From Candidatus Firestonebacteria bacterium RIFOXYD2_FULL_39_29 (GTDB lineage Bacteria; Oederibacteriota; D2-FULL-39-29), in contig MFGV01000045.1 in the NCBI GenBank assembly GCA_001778375.1, positions 1 through 55,060 of the forward strand: a DNA stretch of 55,060 nt. Direction: 5' to 3'. Positions 35,268 through 42,957 of the stretch are shown piece by piece. The first letter of the stretch is position 1; the number at the start of each line of letters is the position of its first letter. A model generated the notes under the pieces. The model was given only the letters and a program-made list of their open reading frames with translations, was not told where the DNA came from and did not search any database. A program made the translations under genes and the position numbers.

Positions 35268-36281
35268 TTAACCTTCCTTTTCTCTCAACTTTTTAACTTT
35301 AGCAAAAACTGCAAAAACAAGGTCTTTCAGCCCTTCTCCTTTCATCGCACAGATGGAATAAACTTTTCCCTTTCTTTTTGAACTCAGATACTTCTGTAGT
35401 TTTTTCAAATTTTCTTCGGCACCGGGCATGTCCATCTTATTTGCGACTATTACTTGCGGCTTTTTGAGTAACTCTTTACTATAAGCGCCCAGCTCTTTAT
35501 TAATTGCTTCGTAATCTTTCCTGGCATCCCTTCCATAAGCGGAAATATCTATCATATGCACAAGAATTTTTGTCCTCTCAATATGTCTTAAAAATTCATC
35601 TCCGAGCCCGACCCCGAGAGAGGCGCCTTCAATAAGTCCCGGAAGGTCTGCCCAGACAAAACTGGTATATTCGTCAATTTTTACAACACCCAGATTCGGG
35701 GAGAGCGTAGTAAAAGGGTAATTTGCAATCTTTGGATTGGCATTGGAAACCTTTGAAAGCAAAGTGGATTTTCCCGCATTCGGATAGCCGATAACTCCGA
35801 CATCCGCAATAGTCTTTAATTCAAGGAGAAGTTCGCGTGACTCTCCCCGTTCTCCGTTTTCCGCTATCCTTGGTGTCTGAAAGGTGGAAGTTTTATAAGA
35901 AGCATTCCCCCTCCCGCCTTTTCCTCCCTTAGCAACAAGAAGTTTTTGGCCCTCTTTTAAAATATCACCGAGAAGCTCTTCTGTCTCAAAATCCCTGACA
36001 ACAGTACCAAGCGGTACGTTGATTATTATATCTTTAGCGTTTTTTCCGAACATATTACTGCCCAGGCCATGCTCACCGTGAATGGATTTGTAATAAGGCT
36101 TGAATTTAAAATCAATAAGCGTAGCCATACTGCTGTTTCCAACAATGATAATATCCCCGCCCTTCCCGCCGTTTCCGCCGTCCGGACCGCCCTTTGGAAT
36201 GTACTTCTCCCGCCTGAAACTTATACAGCCCCGCCCGCCCGCTCCCGCCTCAACGTATATTTTTACTTTATCTATAAACAT
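35268..36281 (-). CDS. obgE: GTPase ObgE/CgtA
   Basis: This 337-aa protein has the glycine-rich Obg fold (about 1-157; GGNGGKGGDIIIVG), then the G domain: G1 GYPNAGKSTL, G3 DLPGLIEGA, G4 NKMD and G5 SICAMKG. The C-terminal OCT extension is absent or very short, as in several phyla. ObgE binds the 50S ribosomal subunit and links GTP levels to ribosome assembly. There is no ribosome binding site; a TAAAAT box 6 nt before the ATG suggests a leaderless mRNA. It is probably the first gene of the glycolipid block. Confidence 0.95.
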   Translation of the reverse strand: MFIDKVKIYVEAGAGGRGCISFRREKYIPKGGPDGGNGGKGGDIIIVGNSSMATLIDFKFKPYYKSIHGEHGLGSNMFGKNAKDIIINVPLGTVVRDFETEELLGDILKEGQKLLVAKGGKGGRGNASYKTSTFQTPRIAENGERGESRELLLELKTIADVGVIGYPNAGKSTLLSKVSNANPKIANYPFTTLSPNLGVVKIDEYTSFVWADLPGLIEGASLGVGLGDEFLRHIERTKILVHMIDISAYGRDARKDYEAINKELGAYSKELLKKPQVIVANKMDMPGAEENLKKLQKYLSSKRKGKVYSICAMKGEGLKDLVFAVFAKVKKLREKEG

Positions 36282-36287
36282 AAGTGT

Positions 36288-36316
36288 ATTTTAGCATATT
36301 TTGGGGGATTTTTCCA
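36288..36316 (-). promoter_or_regulatory. Leaderless-type promoter of obgE
   Basis: Minus strand: -10 TAAAAT at 36293-36288, then 6 nt to the ATG at 36281. A weak -35 (TGGAAA, 36316-36311) lies 17 bp upstream. No GGAGG-like site fits between. Confidence 0.5.
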
Positions 36317-36481
36317 TGAACCATTCACAAATTTTGGAAATGGGGAGGTAATTTGTCCGGTTCCCACCCCTCCAAAGTAACAGACGGGCAAAAAAGAATC
36401 AGGCGTAAAAGGAGCAAAAATATTCCTTATGCTCTAAATAATATTTGGAACAGATTTACCGCCCAGGAGTAAACTATAGAA

Positions 36482-36874
36482 TTAAGATCTCTTTTTTCCA
36501 ACACTCTTACCTTTTAATCCGTTAAATCCCTCTTTTTTATTCGGAAAATCAGAGTCCGCAGCTTTGCTAAGGACTCTTTTTTCTTCCGCCACTACTGCTT
36601 CAGCGGCTCTTTTAAACCAATTTGAAGGATTTAAATATCTTTTATATTTTTTATACGTTTCTTCCCCGACCAAGAACACTCCTATCCAAAATATTATTTC
36701 AGCAAAAACGAAAAGCACGGTAACAATTGACAGCTTGACTTTATCGGAATACGGAAGAAAAGGTATATAAGCCCCGATCACCCACTTTAAAAAAGACAGT
36801 ATTATGAGTACAACCCCCAATTTAAAAAGAAAGGTGGTTTTCTTCAAACGCCGGTTATTTTCTTTATCTTCCAC
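36482..36874 (-). CDS. Small two-helix membrane protein (transporter-suffix-type)
   Basis: The 130-aa protein has two transmembrane helices (about 17-37 and 48-70) around IPFLPYSDKVKLSIVTVLFV, then WIGVFLVGEETYKKYKRYLN and a charged tail. This pattern matches short proteins that annotation pipelines call transporter suffix domain-containing proteins; no function is established. The last 45 residues are a Lys-rich extension. Start is GTG with AAGGA 6 nt upstream. It stands alone between obgE and the iron genes, separated by a 200-bp gap on one side and a word palindrome on the other. Confidence 0.65.
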   Translation of the reverse strand: MEDKENNRRLKKTTFLFKLGVVLIILSFLKWVIGAYIPFLPYSDKVKLSIVTVLFVFAEIIFWIGVFLVGEETYKKYKRYLNPSNWFKRAAEAVVAEEKRVLSKAADSDFPNKKEGFNGLKGKSVGKKRS

Positions 36875-36919
36875 TTCTCATCCTTTAAAACAGCAGATTT
36901 ATTTATGCAAACATATAAA

Positions 36920-37055
36920 TTCTAAGCACTAAATTCGAAACTCGAAACAAAACTAATAAAAAATCAAACAAAAGCAATATCAAACTCAATTTCTTTTTTT
37001 ATTACTTTTCCTCTTCGGATTTGTTTCGAGTTTCGAGCTTAGAATTTCGAATTTC
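36920..37055. repeat. Word palindrome with TCGAAACTCGAAACAA arms
   Basis: TCGAAACTCGAAACAA (36935-36950) is perfectly inverted at 37021-37036, and CTAAGCACTAAATTC / CTTAGAATTT words extend both arms. The 31 bases at 36932-36962 are repeated exactly at 54837-54867. It lies between the small membrane protein and the DtxR-type regulator gene. Confidence 0.75.
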
Positions 37056-37111
37056 CAGCACCTGACAGCAAAAGCTTAGAAAACATCAAAAAGTCACTTC
37101 ATCTCACTTGT

Positions 37112-37762
37112 TTACTTCGTAATACGAATAAAGACATCCTTGGCAATATTTTCATCCACCGCAAACTGGCTGTTACCGACTTTAAACAAATACGATGGGA
37201 AATTCTGAAGAAGAGCTATCTCCATGCCGGGAAGTATTCCCATTGCCATAATTGTCTGGAGTTTATCCTTGTCTTCAGACTGAATGTAAGAGATCTTTCC
37301 TTTTTCCCCCGGTTTTACAAGGGAAAGAGGAGCCATTACTCTTATATCCTTTATTCCCCGCTCTTTGCAACACTTTCCTTCCGGTATTTTCGTCCCGTGC
37401 GGACAGGTAGTCGGATGTCCGAGAAGCCTGCATATCTGCTCGTCAATACCTCTATGCAAAATATGCTCGAACTCACAAGCCGATTCGTGTACGCAAACAC
37501 CTTTCATATCAAAAATGTCGGTCATGAGCCTTTCTGCCAGACGGTGCCGCCTGACAACATCTCTTGCCTCGACCTCGCCTTCTTTTGTCAGTTTTATAAT
37601 CCCGTTTTTATCTGTTACCAGGTTTTTCTTTATCAGTTCTCCGTACACTGCCCCGTCCTGCTTGATCTTTAATTGCTCGCAGGTAAGGCCTTTTCTTTTT
37701 TGTTCGATAATTTCTATATATAACCTTTCCAGTATCTCTTCTGTCTCATGCGAAATAGTCAT
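37112..37762 (-). CDS. DtxR/MntR-family metal-dependent regulator with FeoA domain
   Basis: This 216-aa protein has an N-terminal winged helix (about 1-65), the DtxR dimerisation and metal region with HRLAERLMTDIF, ACEFEHILHRGI and LLGHPTTCPHG, and a C-terminal FeoA/SH3-like domain (about 145-216). An extra Cys pair (GKCCKE) sits after the HPTTCPHG motif. These regulators repress iron or manganese uptake when loaded with metal. It follows feoB by 12 bp in the same direction, so it likely senses the iron that FeoB imports. GAGGTG lies 5 nt before the ATG. Confidence 0.9.
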   Translation of the reverse strand: MTISHETEEILERLYIEIIEQKRKGLTCEQLKIKQDGAVYGELIKKNLVTDKNGIIKLTKEGEVEARDVVRRHRLAERLMTDIFDMKGVCVHESACEFEHILHRGIDEQICRLLGHPTTCPHGTKIPEGKCCKERGIKDIRVMAPLSLVKPGEKGKISYIQSEDKDKLQTIMAMGILPGMEIALLQNFPSYLFKVGNSQFAVDENIAKDVFIRITK

Positions 37763-37774
37763 AATACACCTCGA

Positions 37775-39694
37775 TTAAAGCGTGATTTTAAATAAATTTA
37801 ATAATAAATTAAGAACAAATCCGGTAGTAAATGAAATGACGGTAACAACTCCGGTAAGAGCCATTGCCGTGCCGAATTTTCTTTCTTTGATCATCATGAT
37901 TAGCTGGGCAATACACGGCAAGAACAATGTCATGACCACTATAGCTACAAGTATCTGATTGTGTGACAGCAAGCCCGCTCTTTGCATATCAAATAAACCG
38001 GCCGCTCCGTAATCTCTCCTGAAAAATCCCATAATAAATATAGCTGCAGTGTTTACCGGAAGGCCGATGACTTTAAGCGGATACTCCACAGTTTTTATTA
38101 AGAAAGCCAGCAGATGCGTATGATCGGCCGCCCACATGGCGACACTGACTATTAAAAACACCGGTATTACTTCCTTTATATACCACTCCATTCTGGTATA
38201 GGTTTTTACGAATAAATTGGAAAGTTTAGGGAGCCTTAGAGGCGGTACTTCCATGAAGAAAACAGGCGCTTCCCCGGGCAATATCTTTGCAGCAAGAAAT
38301 CCCGCTGTTATAAAAATTACGTTTATTACACCGAGCCATATCCCGAGTATCACCGGAAGTCCGCTTAACATTGCCATAATAACCCCAAGCTGGGCGGAGC
38401 AGGGAATTGCAAGAGCCAGAAGTAATGTTGCAATAAGGCGTTCTCTCTTGGTTGCCAGAGTTCTGGTAACCATCGTCGCCATAGTACCGCAGCCAAGTCC
38501 AAGCACCATAGGTATTACCGCTCTTCCTGAAAGTCCCATTTTTTTAAACACCCTGTCTATTAACATTGCAAGCCGCGGCAAATAACCGGTGTCTTCAATA
38601 ATTGCAAAAACAAAAAAGAAAGTAGCAACAATAGGAAGAATTATCGCAAAAGCGTACCGGAGGCCCAGAGTCACCAACCCGTATTCATGCACAAATAAAT
38701 CCTGCGCGATTCTCCAGGGCAGAGCGTGTTCAACAAAATTCGCAACGGGAGGAATTATCCATTTATCAAACATTGTTTTTTCCAAAAAGTCGACGAACAC
38801 ACCGGCACCAAGCTTACCTACGAACAGATAAAGCCCAAAGTAAAGGACCGAAAATAAAATGATATAACCGCCAAAAGAGCTCATGGTAAGACGGCTTAGC
38901 CATTCGGCAAACCCGCCCATCTGCTTGCCTTTGTTAACACCCGCTCTATCAAGTATTAAAGAAGCTTTGGCCTGTCTTTCCAGCGCAATGAGATAACTTA
39001 ATGGTTTGGAATATTTCTTTTTTAGTTTTTCAATTTCTTTTTCGGCGTTCTTTGCAGCTGTTTTATTTTCTTTGGAAAGTTTTTCCGCAATTTCTGTATC
39101 TTCCTGAAGAAGGAGCAAAGAATTAAGCCTGCCAAATTCTGACTTTGATAAAAACTCTTCAAGACGGGCGTCATACTTAACAATATCATTTTTACTCCCG
39201 CCTTGCTTATAATTTGCTATTTTATCTTTTAGATTGGAAAGTCCCTGCCCCATAGTGCCGATTGCGGTAAGCACGGGAACCCCGAGTTCGGCTTCTAATA
39301 GTTTTGTGTCAAGTTTTATGCCCAAACGCTCAGCTTCATCCATTATATTTAAAACGAGGATAACAGGTAGGTCCGCCTCAATAAGCTGGAGAGTAAACGG
39401 CAGCATTCTTTCAATATTTTTTGCATCCAGGACGTGAATAATAACAAACGGTTTTTCCGCAAAGATAATGTTTCTGGAAACCCTCTCTTCCTCCGTAACC
39501 GGTACAAAAGAGTACATACCCGGAGTGTCTATTACTTCATACTCCTGTCCGCCTATCTTTGAATTGCCGCGAAAAACTTCCACCGTCGTCCCCGGATAAT
39601 TAGACACCGTAGCATAGCTTCCTGTCAGCGCGTTAAAAATAACGCTCTTCCCGACATTAGGATTCCCCGCTATTATTATCTTCTTAACTTCCAT
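37775..39694 (-). CDS. feoB: Ferrous iron transporter FeoB
   Basis: This 639-aa inner-membrane protein has a cytosolic G domain with G1 GNPNVGKSVIFNALTG, G3 DTPGMYSF and G4 NIMDEAERLG, a helical spacer, then about eight to ten transmembrane helices with VLGLGCGTMATMVTRTL, the typical Cys-containing FeoB gate segment. Slightly shorter than E. coli FeoB (about 770 aa). No separate feoA is seen; the FeoA domain is in the downstream regulator. No ribosome binding site is visible, and TAAAAT lies 6 nt before the ATG, so translation may be leaderless. Confidence 0.95.
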   Translation of the reverse strand: MEVKKIIIAGNPNVGKSVIFNALTGSYATVSNYPGTTVEVFRGNSKIGGQEYEVIDTPGMYSFVPVTEEERVSRNIIFAEKPFVIIHVLDAKNIERMLPFTLQLIEADLPVILVLNIMDEAERLGIKLDTKLLEAELGVPVLTAIGTMGQGLSNLKDKIANYKQGGSKNDIVKYDARLEEFLSKSEFGRLNSLLLLQEDTEIAEKLSKENKTAAKNAEKEIEKLKKKYSKPLSYLIALERQAKASLILDRAGVNKGKQMGGFAEWLSRLTMSSFGGYIILFSVLYFGLYLFVGKLGAGVFVDFLEKTMFDKWIIPPVANFVEHALPWRIAQDLFVHEYGLVTLGLRYAFAIILPIVATFFFVFAIIEDTGYLPRLAMLIDRVFKKMGLSGRAVIPMVLGLGCGTMATMVTRTLATKRERLIATLLLALAIPCSAQLGVIMAMLSGLPVILGIWLGVINVIFITAGFLAAKILPGEAPVFFMEVPPLRLPKLSNLFVKTYTRMEWYIKEVIPVFLIVSVAMWAADHTHLLAFLIKTVEYPLKVIGLPVNTAAIFIMGFFRRDYGAAGLFDMQRAGLLSHNQILVAIVVMTLFLPCIAQLIMMIKERKFGTAMALTGVVTVISFTTGFVLNLLLNLFKITL

Positions 39695-39700
39695 ATAGTT

Positions 39701-39778
39701 ATTTTACAGGTTTTAACAAGCTTTTTATATGATATTTATCACACGAAATTCAAATGCTGTCTTTGATGAATTTCGTGT
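39701..39778 (-). promoter_or_regulatory. feoB upstream region: -10 box, small dyad, 12-bp hairpin
   Basis: -10 TAAAAT (39706-39701) lies 6 nt from the ATG. TGATA-TT-TATCA (39730-39741) is a short palindrome near the -35 position and could be a metalloregulator operator, though arms of 5 bp are weak. Next to it, ACACGAAATTCA (39741-39752) pairs perfectly with 39767-39778. Confidence 0.4.
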
Positions 39779-40029
39779 TCGATTCCGCTGATTTTAAGAG
39801 CGGATTCCACTGATAAAAGATAAGACAGTTCTGAATTTTTGTAGTGTCCGTTTTCTAAGACAGAAGAATCTTTCTCTTTTGTCAGCGCAATATTTTAGCT
39901 TATAAATCATTCGTTTTGAATCAGCGAAATCCCGTAGCTTTGCAATCAGTGGAATCGGACCCCGGATTTAGAACATACCGAAGTATTCTCTATAATTAAG
40001 AAACCAGTTGGCAAACAGTAGTTTTCAGG
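39779..40029. other. Gene-free gap with inverted GATTCC-CTGAT words
   Basis: GATTCCGCTGATTTTAAG and GATTCCACTGATA (39780-39814) face the inverse form at 39919-39958, which contains CCCGTAGCTTTGCAATCAG. The same words occur at 9398, 25469 and 53650. I see no gene. Confidence 0.55.
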
Positions 40030-40059
40030 TTGCGCTGTCGGGGTCCCATATGTTATTAT
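40030..40059 (+). promoter_or_regulatory. Promoter of the SMR/EamA-like gene
   Basis: -35 TTGCGC (40030-40035), 18-bp spacer, -10 TATTAT (40054-40059). The ATG follows 9 nt after the -10 box and there is no ribosome binding site, so the mRNA probably starts at or just before the ATG. Confidence 0.5.
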
Positions 40060-40068
40060 ATTTTTACT

Positions 40069-40425
40069 ATGACAGTAGACACAAAATCTATAGCTTTAAT
40101 ATTAGTTTCTGTACTTATGATAGCCCTTGGACAGGTTTTCTGGAAATTAGGGACCAATCAGACAGGCGCCGGAGCTTCTCTTATTAAAACAATCACCAAT
40201 ATCTGGTTTATTCTCGGTTGTTTAATGCTTCTCGGCAGTTCCTGGGTATGGATTTTAGCTCTTCAACGTGTTGATCTTAGTTACGCCTTCCCCTTTCAAG
40301 CCCTAGCCTATGCCCTGATATTTTTCTTCTCCATCTTCCTCTTTAAAGAAAAAATAACCCTTCTAAAAGTTATAGGCACATCCCTTATCATCATCGGAGT
40401 ATTATTTGTAGCTAAAAGCAAATAA
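40069..40425 (+). CDS. Four-helix SMR/EamA-like transporter
   Basis: This 118-aa protein has four transmembrane helices and the SMR/EamA pattern: LGQVFWKLG in helix 1, LGSSWVWILALQRVDLSYAF joining helices 2 and 3, and KVIGTSLIIIGVLFVAKSK at the end. Proteins of this size work as dimers; relatives include small multidrug exporters and ArnE-like undecaprenyl-sugar flippases. The Glu expected in helix 1 of true EmrE-type drug exporters is not seen, so a lipid-linked sugar or other substrate is more likely. The ATG at 40069 is chosen because the longer frame starts in the promoter. A relic of a second copy lies at 42063. Confidence 0.8.
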   Translation: MTVDTKSIALILVSVLMIALGQVFWKLGTNQTGAGASLIKTITNIWFILGCLMLLGSSWVWILALQRVDLSYAFPFQALAYALIFFFSIFLFKEKITLLKVIGTSLIIIGVLFVAKSK

Positions 40426-40471
40426 ATTAGGGACAGCGACCAATTAAATTAATTGGTCGCTGTCCCTAATT
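40425..40471. repeat. 47-bp perfect palindrome at the transporter gene end
   Basis: Arms 40425-40446 and 40450-40471 (22 bp each, no mismatch) flank a 3-nt centre. The left arm begins at the last base of the TAA stop. The arm sequence also occurs singly at 26209. A T-rich run follows, so it may now serve as a terminator. Confidence 0.85.
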
Positions 40472-40539
40472 TTCTCTCCTTGCTTCTCTTTCTTTGTTTG
40501 CTGTCTTTGCTTTCTCCGCTTTACTTGCTTTTTCACGCA

Positions 40540-41667
40540 TCATGCGCTGAGACCGGCAAGCCATTTGCCGGCGGGGGTAACGAGTATACCGTCAGGTTCG
40601 CTCGTCTTGTCAAGATTGTGAACAAGCTGGACCGCTTTTGCTTTTTTAAAATGTTCTGCAAAATATCTCAATCCGGGGGCAAGGCTCCTGTCAGAGAGTT
40701 TCACCTCTATAAGTTCTGTCAAACTGCCGCTTTCTGCGATCGCAAAATCTGTTTCTTTTCCTTCTTTGGTTTTTACATATTTTAAACTGATATCGGATCC
40801 CTTGGTGTCCTGCAGATACTGAACATGCTTTAAAAGAGAAACAGCAACGGTATTCTCCAGCTTTATTCCTTCATCCCCATCAACATAACCGGTATCATAG
40901 AAGTAAACTTTTGGTTCCTTTAGTATGGACCTTGCGATGTTCTGATGAAAAGGGTGAACCACAATAATAATAAAAAGATCTTCCAGCACCTGCAGATATT
41001 TTTTTACCGTGACGGGAGAAACCTGCATATCAACGGCCAGACCGCTGTAAGATATGGGTGAGCCGACCCGCTTTCTGAGAAGTTCAAGCAGAAGCTTCAT
41101 AGCCCGGAGTTCCGTCACTTTCCCAAATTCAAGAATGTCTTCTCTTATAATATTTGAGAAATACTGAGCTCTCCATTTATTCGCATAATCCAGAGAGCCT
41201 GAGAGAAAAGGCTCGGGAAATCCGCCCAGCCGGTTCAAAGTTTCAAGCGTTTCAAAAGGATCCCTGCCTGCAGATAATTCTTTTACACTGAGAGGATTAA
41301 GCCTATAACCAAAATATCTCCCGGCCAGAGAATCACCTGCTTTTTTAAAGGTCTCAAGTCTCGCGCTTCCGGTTACCAAAAAGGTCTGTTTCCCCGACCT
41401 GGTATCAAACACCCCTTTTAGATAGTTTTTCCAGTCTTTCTGCTTATGTATCTCATCGAATATTACAAGATCGGTTTTTAAAGACCATGTACGATTTAGT
41501 ATTGTCTTGGCATCATTAATATCGTCATAATTTAAATACAGAGGTTCCTCAAATGACTCAGCTAACTGCTTGGCAATGTAAGTTTTGCCAACCTGCCTCG
41601 GACCTGTAATAAAGACCATCTTCTTTTTCAAGTCTTTTACTATGTCTGTTTCCGTATATCTTTTCAT
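40540..41667 (-). CDS. AAA_14/DUF4143 ATPase
   Basis: This 375-aa protein has the two-part plan of the family: an N-terminal AAA domain with Walker A TGPRQVGKTYIAKQL, Walker B LVIFDEIHK and VTGSARL, and a C-terminal DUF4143 region with a restriction-endonuclease-like core (KYVKTKEGKETDFAIAESG, then LIEVKLS). These proteins are common, variably distributed and of unknown role, sometimes proposed to act in toxin-antitoxin or defence. A strong promoter lies directly upstream and puts the start at the ATG of 41667, leaderless. A pyrimidine tract and the 47-bp palindrome follow the stop. Confidence 0.88.
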   Translation of the reverse strand: MKRYTETDIVKDLKKKMVFITGPRQVGKTYIAKQLAESFEEPLYLNYDDINDAKTILNRTWSLKTDLVIFDEIHKQKDWKNYLKGVFDTRSGKQTFLVTGSARLETFKKAGDSLAGRYFGYRLNPLSVKELSAGRDPFETLETLNRLGGFPEPFLSGSLDYANKWRAQYFSNIIREDILEFGKVTELRAMKLLLELLRKRVGSPISYSGLAVDMQVSPVTVKKYLQVLEDLFIIIVVHPFHQNIARSILKEPKVYFYDTGYVDGDEGIKLENTVAVSLLKHVQYLQDTKGSDISLKYVKTKEGKETDFAIAESGSLTELIEVKLSDRSLAPGLRYFAEHFKKAKAVQLVHNLDKTSEPDGILVTPAGKWLAGLSA

Positions 41668-41673
41668 GTGACT

Positions 41674-41701
41674 ATTATACACGCAATTATTGTTTAGTCA
41701 A
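41674..41701 (-). promoter_or_regulatory. Strong promoter of the DUF4143 ATPase gene
   Basis: Minus strand: -35 TTGACT (41701-41696), 16-bp spacer, -10 TATAAT (41679-41674), then AGTCAC and the ATG at 41667. There is no room for a ribosome binding site, so the mRNA should be leaderless. The -35 overlaps the last codons of the small frame at 41687-41887. Confidence 0.75.
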
Positions 41702-41887
41702 GATTATTCGATAATACACTTTAGTTTGGTCAGAAGTATTGCAATATAAGGAGTATTCTATGTCTTTTTTGCCAAGTATATTTAATTTATTGAAGACAGA
41801 TCTTTTTTTAGAGACTTTCTCAAAGATATCTTCATCACTGTAGATATCACCTTTCTTTACTGCTTCCAGCAAAGCCTTTTTTCTCAC
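41687..41887 (-). CDS. Hypothetical 66-aa frame, possibly a gene fragment
   Basis: I do not recognise it. The composition is protein-like: a Lys/Glu-rich helical start (MRKKALLEAVKKGDIYSDED), then NILGKKDIEYSLYCNTSDQT and a beta end. The start is GTG without a good ribosome binding site, and the stop lies in the promoter of the ATPase. It may be a remnant of a longer small protein. Confidence 0.35.
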   Translation of the reverse strand: MRKKALLEAVKKGDIYSDEDIFEKVSKKRSVFNKLNILGKKDIEYSLYCNTSDQTKVYYRIILTKQ

Positions 41888-42062
41888 TCAAGCGCAAAAA
41901 CTTTTCCTTGCTCACTTTCTTTTCTTCCTCCGCCTAGGCGGATTTTGCAAAGGATTAATGGTTAGATATTTATACCTTTGCTCACCTTCGTACTTTCGCC
42001 CGCTACCCTAACACGATACCCGCCGCCTCCTTTTATAATTCTTCAGGTCCTGCTATTACCGG

Positions 42063-42197
42063 CCTTTTCAGGCTTTAGCTTATGCCCTAATTTTCTTTTT
42101 TTCCATCTTTCTTTTTAAAGAACCGGTAACACTTCTAAAAGTTATTGGTACGGTCATGATCATCGCAGGAGTCATTGTCGTATCCAAAAGCAAATGA
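42063..42197 (+). pseudogene. C-terminal relic of a second SMR/EamA-like transporter
   Basis: The frame reads PFQALAYALIFFFSIFLFKE, then VTLLKVIGT, and ends in SKSK and TGA. It aligns with the last ~44 residues of the protein at 40069-40425 without gaps. Both copies have the same orientation and flank the DUF4143 gene. Upstream of about 42060 the similarity stops, so three quarters of the gene is gone. A 14-bp palindrome TCCGCCTAGGCGGA (41929-41942) lies between. Confidence 0.8.
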
Positions 42198-42207
42198 GAT
42201 TTTATAT

Positions 42208-42894
42208 TTACAATACTTTTAAAAAATTTGTATATATTATCTGAGCCCGCCGTTCATATTCCACCTTGTTTTTATAGGATTCCAGTATTATTTTAGAGCG
42301 CTCCCGGGATAACAGTTCGTTTTTTAGCCAGCCTTCTATCATCTGTGGTGTTGCTTCTATATGAAACTGAAACCCATATGCATTTTCTCCGTATTTAAAA
42401 GCCTGACTTACCTCTGTATCAGAAACCGAGAGTAAAGTACTTTTTTTAGGGAGTTCGAACATATCCTCATGCCACTGGAAGACATTAAATTTATGGGAAA
42501 TATTTTTAAAGAAAGGATCCTCTTTTCCTTCTTTTGTCAGACTGATCTCATACCATCCAATTTCTTTTACAGGAGCCTTTTTTATCTTTGCTCCAAGCGC
42601 TTTTGCCAGAAGCTGGGCTCCGAAACAAATTCCGAGAAAAGGGATCTTTTCCCGGAGAATTTCCTTTATAAATATATTTTCTTCCTTAAGAAAATAATAT
42701 TTATCTTCTTCGTAAACATTCATCGGACCGCCCATTATCACTACAGCTTTATATTCTTTGATATTTTCCGGAAAGGATTCTCCTTTTGCCAATTCGAGAA
42801 TGACAGGAACAAAACCTCTTCCCTTAAAAAATGTTTCAAGCGTTCCGGCTCCCTCATTTTCAATATGTTTGACTATTAAGATCTTATTATACAT
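42208..42894 (-). CDS. Class I glutamine amidotransferase-like protein
   Basis: This 228-aa protein has the GMP synthase-type GATase fold: VVIMGGPMNVYEED, the nucleophile Cys in FLGICFGAQLLAKALG, and the His-Glu pair in FQFHIEATP. Stand-alone proteins like this often act on gamma-glutamyl compounds or as peptidases; the partner is unknown. The chosen ATG at 42894 has GGAG 9 nt upstream; a start at 42930 would have no such site. It reads toward the transporter relic. Confidence 0.85.
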   Translation of the reverse strand: MYNKILIVKHIENEGAGTLETFFKGRGFVPVILELAKGESFPENIKEYKAVVIMGGPMNVYEEDKYYFLKEENIFIKEILREKIPFLGICFGAQLLAKALGAKIKKAPVKEIGWYEISLTKEGKEDPFFKNISHKFNVFQWHEDMFELPKKSTLLSVSDTEVSQAFKYGENAYGFQFHIEATPQMIEGWLKNELLSRERSKIILESYKNKVEYERRAQIIYTNFLKVL

Positions 42895-42957
42895 ATATTT
42901 ATTCTCCGCATTTGTTTTTTTAATCTGCATATTGTCAGTAGAATTTCAAAATGACCG

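Noticed and set aside
40453-40785. 110-codon plus-strand frame starting MVAVPNF
   Set aside because: It starts in the arm of a palindrome, runs through a pyrimidine tract and is antisense to the DUF4143 gene.
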